DNA of 64,000 nt from Streptomyces mangrovisoli (GTDB taxonomy: Bacteria; Actinomycetota; Actinomycetes; Streptomycetales; Streptomycetaceae). Position 1 is the stretch's first letter, and each line of letters starts with the position of its first letter. The translations under genes were made by a program, and so were the position numbers. Where the stretch lies: the NCBI RefSeq assembly GCF_000974985.2, contig NZ_LAVA02000046.1, forward strand, positions 84,065 to 148,064, given 5' to 3'. The notes under the pieces were generated by a model, which worked only from the letters and a program-made list of their open reading frames with translations, was not told where the DNA came from and did not search any database. This document shows, piece after piece, positions 1-8,357 of the stretch.

Positions 1-209
1 GCCTGGATCACCTTGGCCTGGGGTTCGTTCTGCTTCCACATCGACCAGTAGGTGAACGCGGAGGAGCCGTCTCCGGTGGACGTCGCCGTCGACCCGCAGC
101 CGGCGGCGGTGAGCCCGGCCGCCGCGGCGAACATCGCGCCGAGTACGGCGCGACGGGAGGGGAGACGACTGGGCTCTGTGGCGGTCGTGAACTGTCTGGC
201 AGCGGACAT
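1..209 (-). CDS. ABC transporter solute-binding lipoprotein, N-terminal fragment
   Basis: Only the first 69 codons are in the window; the gene runs off the left edge. Translation from the ATG at 209 gives a twin-arginine stretch (SRRAVLG), a hydrophobic alanine-rich core and a lipobox LTAAGC at about residues 33-38. The mature start includes FTYWSMWKQNEPQ, typical of extracellular sugar-type solute-binding proteins. A GAGGAG ribosome site sits just upstream of the ATG. The inferred role is a membrane-anchored, probably Tat-exported binding protein of an ABC importer. The permease genes would lie outside the window to the left. The substrate cannot be told from this fragment. It is transcribed away from the sulfatase, with a 265-bp divergent gap between them. 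Confidence 0.8.
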   Translation of the reverse strand, partial: MSAARQFTTATEPSRLPSRRAVLGAMFAAAAGLTAAGCGSTATSTGDGSSAFTYWSMWKQNEPQAKVIQ

Positions 210-474
210 ACCTGCGCTCCTCGGGAGGCGAAGACCTGGTCGGGGGAAGGCGTGGCCACATGATTGCCTCTGATTCATCGGCTGAACAACAGGCCCCTGA
301 CGTAATGAATTACGAATGACTTACCCGTACACCCATCCCGCGCCACACTGCGACGCACCAGGGGCCACTGCCTCGAAAAAGTCATAGGTGATTCATGCCC
401 TGAGGGCGATTGACTCGCCACGGCTCCGCCACCGACGATGTGGGCCATTCGACCCACCAGGCCCCGGGAGACCC

Positions 475-1935
475 ATGGCAAGCCGCGATCCCGACCGTCC
501 CAACGTGCTGTTGATCCTCTCCGACGACCAGGGCCCCTGGGCCCTGGGCTGTGCCGGCAACCACGAGATCCGCACCCCCCGGCTGGACGCCCTGGCAGCG
601 AGCGGCGTGCTGCTCAGCCGTTTCTTCTGCACCTCGCCCGTCTGCTCACCGGCCCGCGCCTCGCTGTTCACCGGCCAACTGCCCTCCCAGCACGGCGTCC
701 ACGACTGGCTCTCCTACCACCATGCGGGCCGTACGGGCGTCGACTTCCTGGCCGAGCGGACCCTGTTCACCGACCTGCTCGCCGACGCGGGCTACCGGCT
801 CGGCCTGAGCGGCAAGTGGCACCTGGGCGCCAACGACCGCCCCCGCAAGGGCTTCGTGCACTGGTACGCCCACGAGAGCGGCGGCGGACCCTACCGCGGG
901 GCACCGATGTACCGCGACGGGGTCCGCACCGCGGAACCCGACTACCTCACCGACGCCCTCGCGGCGGACGCCGAACGCTTCCTGGCCGCCGAGTCCCAGC
1001 GCCCCGAACCCTTCCACCTCTCGCTCCACTTCACCGCACCGCACAAGCCCTGGAAGGGCCAACACCCCAGCCTCTACACCGACTTGTACGAGGACTGCGC
1101 CTTCGAGACCTGCCCCCAGGGCCCACCGCACCCCTGGCAGCCCCTCGACGAGAACGGCGCCCCGGTCGGCGGCGAGAGCGACACCCGCCAGGCCCTCATC
1201 GGCTATTTCGCGGCGACCACCGCGATGGACGCCGCGATCGGCCGCGTACTGGACCGCCTGGACGCACTGGGGCTCACCGGCTCCACTCTCGTGATCTTCA
1301 CCAGCGACAACGGGTTCAACGCCGGCCACCACGGCATCTGGGGCAAGGGCAACGGCACCTTCCCGCAGAACATGTACGACAGTTCGGTGCTGGTGCCCTT
1401 CATCGCGGCCCAGCCCGGCCGCACCCCCGGCGGACGCGTCCACGACGCCCTGCTGTCCCAGTACGACGTCCTGCCCACCCTGGTCGAGTACCTCGGCCTG
1501 GACCACCCCGCCACCCCCGGGCTGCCCGGCCGCTCCTTCGCGGGACTCCTCACGGACACCGACGACGCCCACGGCCACGACCGAGTCGTCGTCTACGACG
1601 AGCACGGCCCCGTCCGCATGATCCGCACCCGGGACTGGAAGTACGTACACCGCTACCCTCACGGCCCTCACGAGCTCTACGACCTCACCGCCGATCCCGG
1701 CGAGGAGCGCAACCTCGCCGACATCCCGGCCCATGAGGCGACCCGCACCGACCTGGCCGCCCGGCTGGACGAATGGTTCGCCGCCTACGTCGACCCGGCC
1801 CTGGACGGCGCCCGTCTTCCCGTCTCCGGCAACGGCCAGCGCACACCGGTCACCCCGGGGACACTCGCGACGGCCTTCGAACCAGGCCGGCGTGATTCTG
1901 CGTGCCTATCCCACCCCCCGACAACAACTACGTGA
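475..1935 (+). CDS. Type I sulfatase (arylsulfatase family)
   Basis: A 486-residue protein of the alkaline-phosphatase-like sulfatase family, expected to hydrolyse sulfate esters. It opens with NVLLILSDDQG, whose paired Asp (about 17-18) binds the metal. The CSPAR signature follows, with Cys57 the residue converted to formylglycine in this family. Later it has the second metal motif FTSDNGF. I chose the ATG at 475 because GGGAG lies just upstream; an in-frame ATG at 388 would add 29 unconvincing residues. The last residues after about 1880 (ending HPPTTTT) run into a decayed DUF1214 gene, so the natural C-terminus may have differed. No signal peptide is evident, which suggests a cytoplasmic enzyme. 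The real substrate is unknown. Confidence 0.88.
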   Translation: MASRDPDRPNVLLILSDDQGPWALGCAGNHEIRTPRLDALAASGVLLSRFFCTSPVCSPARASLFTGQLPSQHGVHDWLSYHHAGRTGVDFLAERTLFTDLLADAGYRLGLSGKWHLGANDRPRKGFVHWYAHESGGGPYRGAPMYRDGVRTAEPDYLTDALAADAERFLAAESQRPEPFHLSLHFTAPHKPWKGQHPSLYTDLYEDCAFETCPQGPPHPWQPLDENGAPVGGESDTRQALIGYFAATTAMDAAIGRVLDRLDALGLTGSTLVIFTSDNGFNAGHHGIWGKGNGTFPQNMYDSSVLVPFIAAQPGRTPGGRVHDALLSQYDVLPTLVEYLGLDHPATPGLPGRSFAGLLTDTDDAHGHDRVVVYDEHGPVRMIRTRDWKYVHRYPHGPHELYDLTADPGEERNLADIPAHEATRTDLAARLDEWFAAYVDPALDGARLPVSGNGQRTPVTPGTLATAFEPGRRDSACLSHPPTTTT

Positions 1936-2266
1936 CCTGCCGCTACCAACTTGAGGCGGACGAGGCACCGGTCATCCGCTTCCAGCCGCCCGCCTGCCGC
2001 TACTGGGCGTCCACCTGACCAATCCCTGGTGGCAGTCCCCCGCACACGGCTTCGTCCGCGCCTCGGTCAACTCCGGCAACGCCTCACTGGAGCCGGACGG
2101 CTCGGCACGCGTCGTCATCGCCCACCGCGCCCCCACCCCCGACTGCCTGGACACCGGCGGACGGCGCGCGGGCTCGGTGCTCGTGCGCCGGCTCCTTCCG
2201 GTGCACAAGGGCGTCGGCCTCCACCCGCAGACGCAGGTGCTCCGGACGGGGCACCCGCGCCGGTGA
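1888..2266 (+). pseudogene. Decayed DUF1214-domain protein, C-terminal remnant
   Basis: No single frame is open, but consecutive frames read as a DUF1214 C-terminus. One frame gives DNNYVTCRYQLEADEAP and then FQPPACRYW. After a one-base loss near 2006 the next frame gives GVHLTNPWWQS, SLEPDGSARVVIAHR and CLDTGG, stopping at 2264-2266. A further frame change near 1918 is needed to join VILRAYPTP. No start codon or N-terminal half is present. The remnant lies between the sulfatase, which reads into it, and an intact DUF1254/DUF1214 gene. It may be the leftover of a paralogue or of a gene once partnered with the sulfatase. Confidence 0.6.
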
Positions 2267-2400
2267 CGACGTCCGGGGCCACGCCCTTGTCCTGCCGACC
2301 GGTGGCGCGGGGCGTTGCACCGGGTGACGATGTGCCGAGAGCCACCCGCAGAGAGTCAGAGCCCAGCCGGACCCACGGAACGAAAGGCCGGTGCCTCCGC

Positions 2401-3741
2401 ATGACCGAGCAGGAGCGCCCCGGACTGAGCGACCTGGCCGCCGAGGCCTACGTCTACGGCTTCCCGCTGGTGTTCAACCTGGAACAGGTGCAGCGCTTCA
2501 CCCGCGACGGCATGGGGAGTCTCGCCCCCGCGCCCTTCAACACCTTCGCCCACGCCCGGACGCTGGCGGGACCGCAGGACACCTTCGTCACCATCAACAA
2601 CGACACGCTGTACTCCATGGCGCACCTGGACCTCGCCGACGGCCCGTTGCTGCTGCGGGTGCCGGACACCGCGGGCCGCTACTACGTCCTGCAGTTCGTG
2701 GACGCCTGGACGAACAACTTCGCCTACGTCGGCCACCGTGCCACCGGCACCGCCGCCGGGACCTTCCTGATCACCCCGCCCGGCCGGCGCGGCGAGGCGC
2801 CCGAAGGCGTCAGGGTGATCGAGTCTCCGACACGGGTGTGCAGCATCATCGGCCGCTGGGCCTGCGACGGCCCTCAGGACCTCCGCGCCGTGGCCGCGCT
2901 TCAGGACGCGCTGACCCTGGAACCGCGCGGGCAGGCCGCCCCCGGCCTGCCCGCACCCGACGCACGGGTCACGGACGGACCGCTGTTCTTCGAGAAGCTG
3001 CGCCTGTGGCTCGCCGCTTTCCCGCCGGCCTCCCCCGAGTACGAGTACCAGCAGCGCTTCGCCCGGCTCGGCCTGCTCGACGCCGGCCCGTCCCCGTACG
3101 CCGGCGTGGCCGGCGCTCTTGCCGACGCCCTGCACGAAGGCCTCACCGCGGGACGGGCCAGGGTCGAGGACTGCACGACACACGGCCCCTCCCCTTCCCA
3201 GAACGGCTGGAAGCTCACCTACCACGCCTTCGACTACAACCAGGACTTCCTCGGCCCCGGAACCGACACCGACCCCCGCTGGGTCATCGCCGACCGCGCC
3301 CAGGCCCGGCTCTCCCGCGCCGCGGCCGCCCGCGCCGGCCTGTGGGGCAACCACGGCTACGAGGCCGCCTACGCCATGACCTGGATCGACCGCGACGGCG
3401 AAACCCTGGACGGCGCCCGCCCCTACACGCTGCGGTTCACCGCCCCGCCGCCGGTGGACGCCTTCTGGTCCATCACCATGTACGACCTGCCCGAGTACTA
3501 CCTCGTCGCCAATCCCATCGACCGCTACTCCATCGGCGACCGCACCCCCGGCCTGCACTACGCCGCCGACGGGTCCCTCACCCTCCACCTGCGCCCCGAC
3601 GCACCCAACTCACCCGAGGCCAGGGCGAACTGGCTGCCCACCCCGCCCGGCCCGTTCCGCCCGGTCCTGCGCATGTACGAACCTCACCAGACCGTCTTCG
3701 ACGGCGGCTACACCCTCCCGCCCATCGAACCGGCCGACTGA
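2401..3741 (+). CDS. DUF1254/DUF1214 domain-containing protein
   Basis: A 446-residue protein matching the two-domain DUF1254 plus DUF1214 architecture. The N-terminal half shows AYVYGFPLVFNLEQ and then FVTINNDTLYSMAHLDL, the conserved core of DUF1254. The C-terminal half has FWSITMYDLPEYYLVANP and the Asn/Pro-rich end NWLPTPPGPF, typical of DUF1214. No signal peptide is seen. The biochemical function of this family is not established, so none is assigned. I start at the ATG at 2401, where the family homology begins; the open frame extends upstream through the remnant but that part is not conserved. The ribosome site (GAAAGG) is rather distant. It is codirectional with the sulfatase. Confidence 0.8.
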   Translation: MTEQERPGLSDLAAEAYVYGFPLVFNLEQVQRFTRDGMGSLAPAPFNTFAHARTLAGPQDTFVTINNDTLYSMAHLDLADGPLLLRVPDTAGRYYVLQFVDAWTNNFAYVGHRATGTAAGTFLITPPGRRGEAPEGVRVIESPTRVCSIIGRWACDGPQDLRAVAALQDALTLEPRGQAAPGLPAPDARVTDGPLFFEKLRLWLAAFPPASPEYEYQQRFARLGLLDAGPSPYAGVAGALADALHEGLTAGRARVEDCTTHGPSPSQNGWKLTYHAFDYNQDFLGPGTDTDPRWVIADRAQARLSRAAAARAGLWGNHGYEAAYAMTWIDRDGETLDGARPYTLRFTAPPPVDAFWSITMYDLPEYYLVANPIDRYSIGDRTPGLHYAADGSLTLHLRPDAPNSPEARANWLPTPPGPFRPVLRMYEPHQTVFDGGYTLPPIEPAD

Positions 3742-3778
3742 CCCGCGGTCCTCATCCGGGTCCGGTTTCCCATAGAGA

Positions 3779-3795
3779 CCCTACAGGCTGTAGGG
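3779..3795. promoter_or_regulatory. Perfect 17-bp palindrome, candidate operator
   Basis: CCCTACAG-G-CTGTAGGG forms 8-bp arms around a single central G, about 90 bp upstream of the protease start and 38 bp after the previous stop. A one-base loop cannot form a good RNA hairpin, so a protein-binding site is more likely than a terminator. No regulator is encoded next to it. Confidence 0.4.
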
Positions 3796-3884
3796 GGGCG
3801 TGCTTGAATGTGGGAGCACAGCGACTCGGCGCCGGCCCGCCACGACATGCCGGCAGAGTTCACGAGCTGGTCCAGGGGGGACAC

Positions 3885-4670
3885 ATGGCTTGGTCACCAA
3901 ACATGATGAGGTTGTTGCGATGCGCGACGGCTTTCGCGCTACCCGTGGCGGGGATCGCAGGGGTGGGTGCGAGCCCGGCGGCGGCCATCGAGGGCGGATG
4001 GCCCGTGGCGAACGGCGATCTGCCCTACGTGGGCAGGCTTCTCGTCCCGTTCTCGGCGACGGCAACCGAACTCTGCACCGTCGTCCTCATTCGCCCGGAC
4101 GTGGGCCTCACGGCGAAGCACTGCTTCAAGGATCACGGGTACAACCCGGCATTCGGGAATATCACCCTGCGATTCGGCTCCACCCAGGCCACGGTGGGCG
4201 GCCAGGTCCGCGCCGCTCGGGACGTGACCTTCGGCACCAACTTCGATCTCGCCCTGGTCCACTTCCCGTCGACCACCGGCATCAGTACCTTGCCCCTCGC
4301 GCGCGGAGACCAAAGGGACCTCTGGAAGAACGGCACCGTGGGTCTCGTGTCCGGATGGGGAAGCAACTCCCCTACCCTCCAGGCCGCCAATCTGAAGATC
4401 AAGGACCAGGTGTACTCGTCGGCACAAATACTGACCGGGTACAACTACCTCATGAAGGCCGAGTCGTACCGCGGTAATGTGACACCCGGCGACAGCGGTG
4501 GCCCTCTGATCAACCAGCGGTCCGTCAACGGGCAGGTCGTCGACACGCTGGTCGGCGTACTCTCCCAGAAGTCCAGGGGAAACGCGGCGGCTTACACGAA
4601 AGTGGGATCCACCTTCCCCTGGATCACCTCGACCATGAACGCTCTCCCCGTTCTGGCGCCACCCACGTGA
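3885..4670 (+). CDS. Secreted trypsin-like serine protease (S1A)
   Basis: A 261-residue chymotrypsin-fold protease with an export signal. Residues 1-34 form a Sec-type signal ending ASPAAA, followed by IEGGWPVANGDLPY as the mature start. The catalytic triad is visible: His79 in LTAKHC, Asp121 in NFDLALVHF and Ser204 in GDSGGPL. The family SGWG motif is at 156-159. The ATG at 3885 is preceded by a GGGGGG ribosome site. The pro-region is short or absent, unlike larger Streptomyces proteases of the alpha-lytic type. It probably acts outside the cell on proteins, but its specificity is not readable here. A palindrome at 3779 may be its operator and a hairpin at 4726 its terminator. Confidence 0.9.
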   Translation: MAWSPNMMRLLRCATAFALPVAGIAGVGASPAAAIEGGWPVANGDLPYVGRLLVPFSATATELCTVVLIRPDVGLTAKHCFKDHGYNPAFGNITLRFGSTQATVGGQVRAARDVTFGTNFDLALVHFPSTTGISTLPLARGDQRDLWKNGTVGLVSGWGSNSPTLQAANLKIKDQVYSSAQILTGYNYLMKAESYRGNVTPGDSGGPLINQRSVNGQVVDTLVGVLSQKSRGNAAAYTKVGSTFPWITSTMNALPVLAPPT

Positions 4671-4725
4671 GCGAACCTCACCACGGACGGCACACGACCG
4701 GGGCCAAGGCGGTCGCACCCGGAAG

Positions 4726-4753
4726 CCCCCGGACTCGTCGAGGAGTCCCGGGG
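4726..4753. terminator. Hairpin terminator after the protease
   Basis: An 11-bp stem (CCCCCGGACTC with GAGTCCCGGGG, one mismatch) encloses a 6-nt loop, 55 bp after the protease stop. There is no T-run, as is usual in high-G+C actinomycetes. It lies between convergent reading frames and could act in both directions. Confidence 0.55.
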
Positions 4754-4778
4754 CAGTCCCGGTGGCGCGGACGCCGGA

Positions 4779-4988
4779 TCAGACGTGCGGGCCGCCGAAC
4801 GGGGTGCCACCCATGACGGTGGCGCCGCCCGTTCCGTAGTAGGTGCCCACTTCGTCGCGGTAGGCCAGGTCGCCGAGGCGCTTCTCGCGGTCGAACTCCG
4901 GGGTGTCCTTGATCTGTTGCTTGGCGAGGCCGACGAAGACCTTTTCCGCTTGCTTGCGAGTGCCCGCCTTCCCGGACCGGGTGCACAC
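4779..4988 (-). pseudogene. C-terminal remnant of a PRC-barrel-like protein
   Basis: The minus strand reads VFVGLAKQQIKDTPEFDR, then DLAYRDEVGTYYG, and stops at 4779. This resembles the end of actinomycete PRC-barrel stress proteins, whose last conserved piece is an I-x-D-x-P-x-[FY]-D stretch followed by Y-Y-G. The N-terminal barrel is missing: upstream of about 4990 the sequence changes abruptly to a transposase fragment on the other strand. No ribosome site precedes the first Met. I read it as a gene truncated by an insertion. The family call is moderate because only about 60 residues remain. Confidence 0.45.
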
Positions 4989-4997
4989 GGCCGGCCG

Positions 4998-5126
4998 GAC
5001 CAGACCTGGACCCTGTCACGGATCAAGACGCTGATCGGACGCCGGTTCCACAAGAGCTACACCGTGCAAGACGTGGCTGCCCTGCCCGAGCGGCACGGCT
5101 GGACCTGCCAGGTTCCGTGTTGTTGA
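4998..5126 (+). mobile_element. IS630-type transposase fragment
   Basis: The forward frame reads DQTWTLSRIKTLIGRRF, HKSYTVQDVAAL and RHGWTCQVP before stopping at 5126. This is the winged-helix segment of IS630-family transposases common in Streptomyces, where a helix with IGRRFH-x-S-Y-T precedes a recognition helix ending NGWSCQVP. The helix-turn-helix start and the whole DDE catalytic domain are absent, so it cannot be active. Its left edge coincides with the break in the PRC-barrel remnant, which suggests the element or a later deletion removed the rest of that gene. Confidence 0.6.
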
Positions 5127-5390
5127 TCTCTGCCCCCGCACGGCGACCGGCCTGCCCAGGTCAGCGCCGACCCCGGCCGGCGGGGTAAGCACTTCCCCCG
5201 CACCGAACACGCCTCTGTCGGCATTCCAGGCATGACACCGAGCCCCGCGATTTACGCTGCGGGACATGCCGCGCGATGCGCAGGAAATACAACAAATCGG
5301 CAGATAATGCGCGCAGTGTTGTTCGTCCCGTCCCTGCACGCCGCGCGGTGAGGTCGCCGGCTGGCTGGACGGCCGTTCCGGAAGGACGCC

Positions 5391-6845
5391 ATGCCGCAGG
5401 CCGCCACCACCGACACCGGACGCGAGCGGGCTCCGGCGGCCAAGCTGTCCCTGCTCACGCTGGCGGCCATGGTCGTCGGCTCGATGGTGGGCGCCGGGGT
5501 CTTCTCCCTGCCGCGCCGCTTCGCCGAGGAGACCGGCGTCGCGGGCGCCCTCATCGCCTGGGCCGTCGCCGGGACCGGCATGCTGATGCTCGCCCTCGTC
5601 TTCCAGCTGCTGGCCGTACGGCGCCCCGATCTCGACGCGGGCGTCTACGCCTACGCCAAGGCGGGATTCGGCGAGTACCTGGGCTTCTTCTCGGCGTTCG
5701 GCTACTGGGCCAGCGCATGCGTCGGCAACGTCACCTACTGGGTCCTGATCATGTCGACGATCGGCGCGATCTGGCCCGCCCTCGGCGAGGGCAACACCGC
5801 GCTCGCCCTCCTTCTGTCGTCGATCGGCCTGTGGACCTTCTACTGGATGATCCAGCGCGGCATCAAGGAAGCCACGGCCATCAACAAGATCGTCACCGTG
5901 GCGAAGCTCGTGCCCATCCTGGTCTTCATCGTCCTGGCTCTCGTGTACTTCGACGCGGGCGTCTTCGCGGACAACTTCCACGGCGCCGACTACACCGGAT
6001 CACTCTTCAGCCAGGTGCGCGGCACCATGCTGGCCACGGTGTTCGTCTTCCTCGGCGTCGAGGGGGCCAGCGTGTACTCCCGGCACGCCAAGCGCCGCTC
6101 CGACGTCGGGAAGGCGACCCTCCTCGGCTTCCTCAGCGTGTTCGCCGTCTTCGCCTCGGTCACCATCGTCTCCTACGGCATCCTGCCCATGCGCACGATC
6201 GCGGATCTGCGCCAGCCGTCGATGGCCGGCGTCCTGGAGGCCGCGGTCGGCACCTGGGGCGAGGTCTTCATCAGCGTCGGCCTGATCATCTCGGTGCTCG
6301 GCGCCTATCTCGCGTGGACGCTGATGTCGGCGGAGGTTCTGCTCGTCGCCGCCAAGGACGAGGACATGCCCCGCTTCCTGCGCGCCACGAACCGGGTCGA
6401 CGTACCCGTCCCGGCACTGCTGATGACCTCCCTGCTCACCCAGGCCGTCCTCGTCGTCACCACGTTCTCGGACGACGCGTTCAACTTCGCGCTCGACCTG
6501 ACGAGCGCTCTGTCGCTCATCCCCTACCTGCTGGCGGCCGCCTTCGCCGTCAAGATCACCACTCGCGCGGATCCCCTCACCGTGGGAGAGGGGTCCTCCC
6601 GCCGTGAGATCGCCGTCGGACTGCTCGCCACCGTCTACACGGCCTTCCTGCTGTTCGCAGCGGGCCTGAAGTTCCTCCTCGTCTCCTTCATCCTGTACGC
6701 GCCGGCGACCGTCCTGTTCGTCATGGCCCGCCGGGAACAGGGCCGCCGGCTCTTCAGCCGGCGCGAACTGGCCGTCCTCGCCGTATCCGTCGCCGGCGCC
6801 CTGGCCGGTGTGCTCGCCCTCGCACTCGGCTGGGTCGAGCTGTGA
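5391..6845 (+). CDS. arcD: APC-family basic amino acid antiporter (arginine:ornithine type)
   Basis: A 484-residue integral membrane protein with about 12 predicted hydrophobic segments. The first helix carries GSMVGAGVFSLP, the APC-superfamily substrate-binding bend. The following FAEETGVAGALIAWAV and the GVYAYAKAGFGEYLGF stretch match the basic amino acid/polyamine antiporter subgroup, which includes ArcD. It is expected to exchange external arginine for internal ornithine or citrulline. A GGAAGG ribosome site precedes the ATG. Arginine deiminase begins 41 bp downstream on the same strand, so the two are probably co-transcribed; that context drives the substrate call. A polyamine or lysine substrate cannot be excluded. 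Confidence 0.82.
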   Translation: MPQAATTDTGRERAPAAKLSLLTLAAMVVGSMVGAGVFSLPRRFAEETGVAGALIAWAVAGTGMLMLALVFQLLAVRRPDLDAGVYAYAKAGFGEYLGFFSAFGYWASACVGNVTYWVLIMSTIGAIWPALGEGNTALALLLSSIGLWTFYWMIQRGIKEATAINKIVTVAKLVPILVFIVLALVYFDAGVFADNFHGADYTGSLFSQVRGTMLATVFVFLGVEGASVYSRHAKRRSDVGKATLLGFLSVFAVFASVTIVSYGILPMRTIADLRQPSMAGVLEAAVGTWGEVFISVGLIISVLGAYLAWTLMSAEVLLVAAKDEDMPRFLRATNRVDVPVPALLMTSLLTQAVLVVTTFSDDAFNFALDLTSALSLIPYLLAAAFAVKITTRADPLTVGEGSSRREIAVGLLATVYTAFLLFAAGLKFLLVSFILYAPATVLFVMARREQGRRLFSRRELAVLAVSVAGALAGVLALALGWVEL

Positions 6846-6886
6846 CCCGGCCGCCCACCTCCGCCCCCGCACCCCAGGAAGCCGAC

Positions 6887-8149
6887 ATGAACAGCAACGA
6901 CGCCGTCCTCCGACCCGCCCTCGGGGTGCACTCGGAAGTCGGACGCCTGCGCAAGGTGCTGGTGTGCGCACCGGGCCTCGCCCACCGCCGCCTGACCCCC
7001 ACGAACTCCGACGAGCTGCTCTTCGACGACGTCATGTGGGTGGAGAACGCCCAGCGCGACCACGCCGACTTCGTCGACCAGTTGCGCGGCCGGGGAGTCG
7101 AGGTCGTCGAGTTGCACGACCTGCTCGCCCGGACCGTGGCCGACCCCCAGGCCCGCGCATGGCTGCTGGACCGGAAGATCGTCGCCAACCGGGTCGGCAT
7201 CGGCCTGATCGAGGACACCCGCAGCTACCTGGACGGACTCGACCCTCGTACGCTCACCGAGTACCTCATCGGCGGGCTCGCCACGAGCGACCTCCCTGAC
7301 GCGTTCCGATCCGAATATCTCGCCCTCGCTCGTGAGTCCACCGGCGGGCGTGAATACCTGATGCCGCCGCTGCCCAACACCCTCTACACCCGCGACACCA
7401 CCTGCTGGCTCTACGACGGCGTCACCCTCAACCCGCTGTACTGGCCCGCCCGCCACGACGAGACCCTGCTCATGAAGGCCGTCTACACCTTCCACCCCGA
7501 CTTCAAGGAGGCGACGGTGTGGTGGGGCGACCCCGAGCTCGACTGGGGACAAGCCACCTTCGAGGGCGGGGACATCATGCCGATCGGCAACGGGGTCGTC
7601 CTGATGGGGATGAGTGAGCGCACCTCCCGCCAGGCCATCACCCAGGTCGCCTCCGCGCTCTTCCGTCACGGCGCGGCCCAACAGGTGATCGTCGCAGGCC
7701 TGCCCAGACTCCGTTCCGCCATGCACCTGGACACGGTCTTCACGTTCGCCGACCGCGACCTGGTCACGCTCTACCCCAAGATCATGGACGCCGTGCGCAC
7801 CTTCACGCTGCGTCCCAGCGACCGGACACCCGGACTCGACATCACCGACGAAGGCGCCACGCCCTTCGTCGACGTCGTCGCCCGCGCCCTCGGTCTGCCC
7901 CGGCTGCGCGTGGTCGAGACCGGCGGGGACGAGTACGCCTCCGAACGGCAGCAGTGGGACAGCGGCAACAACGCGGTCGCCGTCGAGCCGGGAGTGGTCT
8001 TCACCTACGACCGCAACACGCAGACCAACACGCTCCTGCGCAAAGCCGGCGTGGAGGTCGTCACCATCGTCGGCGCCGAACTGGGCCGCGGGCGCGGAGG
8101 CGGTCACTGCATGACGTGCCCCCTCCTGCGCGACCCCGTCAACTACTGA
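6887..8149 (+). CDS. arcA: Arginine deiminase
   Basis: A 420-residue enzyme converting arginine to citrulline and ammonia in the cytoplasm. Family hallmarks are in order: the N-terminal GVHSEVGRLRKVLVCAPG, PPLPNTLYTRDT in the middle, FEGGD near residue 228, the catalytic His in SAMHLDTVF near 279, and the nucleophile Cys408 in GRGGGHCMTCP. The start is the ATG at 6887, preceded by AGGAAG; an upstream in-frame GTG lacks support. It lies 41 bp after the antiporter gene, as in arcAD-type operons. Carbamate kinase and catabolic ornithine carbamoyltransferase genes are not adjacent, so ATP recovery through this pathway would need genes elsewhere. Confidence 0.93.
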   Translation: MNSNDAVLRPALGVHSEVGRLRKVLVCAPGLAHRRLTPTNSDELLFDDVMWVENAQRDHADFVDQLRGRGVEVVELHDLLARTVADPQARAWLLDRKIVANRVGIGLIEDTRSYLDGLDPRTLTEYLIGGLATSDLPDAFRSEYLALARESTGGREYLMPPLPNTLYTRDTTCWLYDGVTLNPLYWPARHDETLLMKAVYTFHPDFKEATVWWGDPELDWGQATFEGGDIMPIGNGVVLMGMSERTSRQAITQVASALFRHGAAQQVIVAGLPRLRSAMHLDTVFTFADRDLVTLYPKIMDAVRTFTLRPSDRTPGLDITDEGATPFVDVVARALGLPRLRVVETGGDEYASERQQWDSGNNAVAVEPGVVFTYDRNTQTNTLLRKAGVEVVTIVGAELGRGRGGGHCMTCPLLRDPVNY

Positions 8150-8157
8150 CACGGCAG

Positions 8158-8191
8158 CCGGGCAGGACGCGTGCACCGGCGCCTGCCCCGG
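8158..8191. terminator. Hairpin after arcA
   Basis: CCGGGCAGG pairs with CCTGCCCCGG (one bulged C) around a 15-nt loop, starting 9 bp after the arcA stop. It lies in the 208-bp gap between the convergent arcA and GH71 genes and could end transcripts from both sides. Confidence 0.5.
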
Positions 8192-8357
8192 TCGACGCGA
8201 CCCACGCCGAGGACGCCCGGCGCCGCTGCCGGGCACACAGCCGCCTCGGCCGGGGCCGCCCCGACGCGGGGCACCGGGCCACGGCAGCGTTCGGCCGTCG
8301 CGGACCGCCCGCCATTCCGGGAACAGCCGCCGACGCGGCGCGCGGGACGGTCACCGC

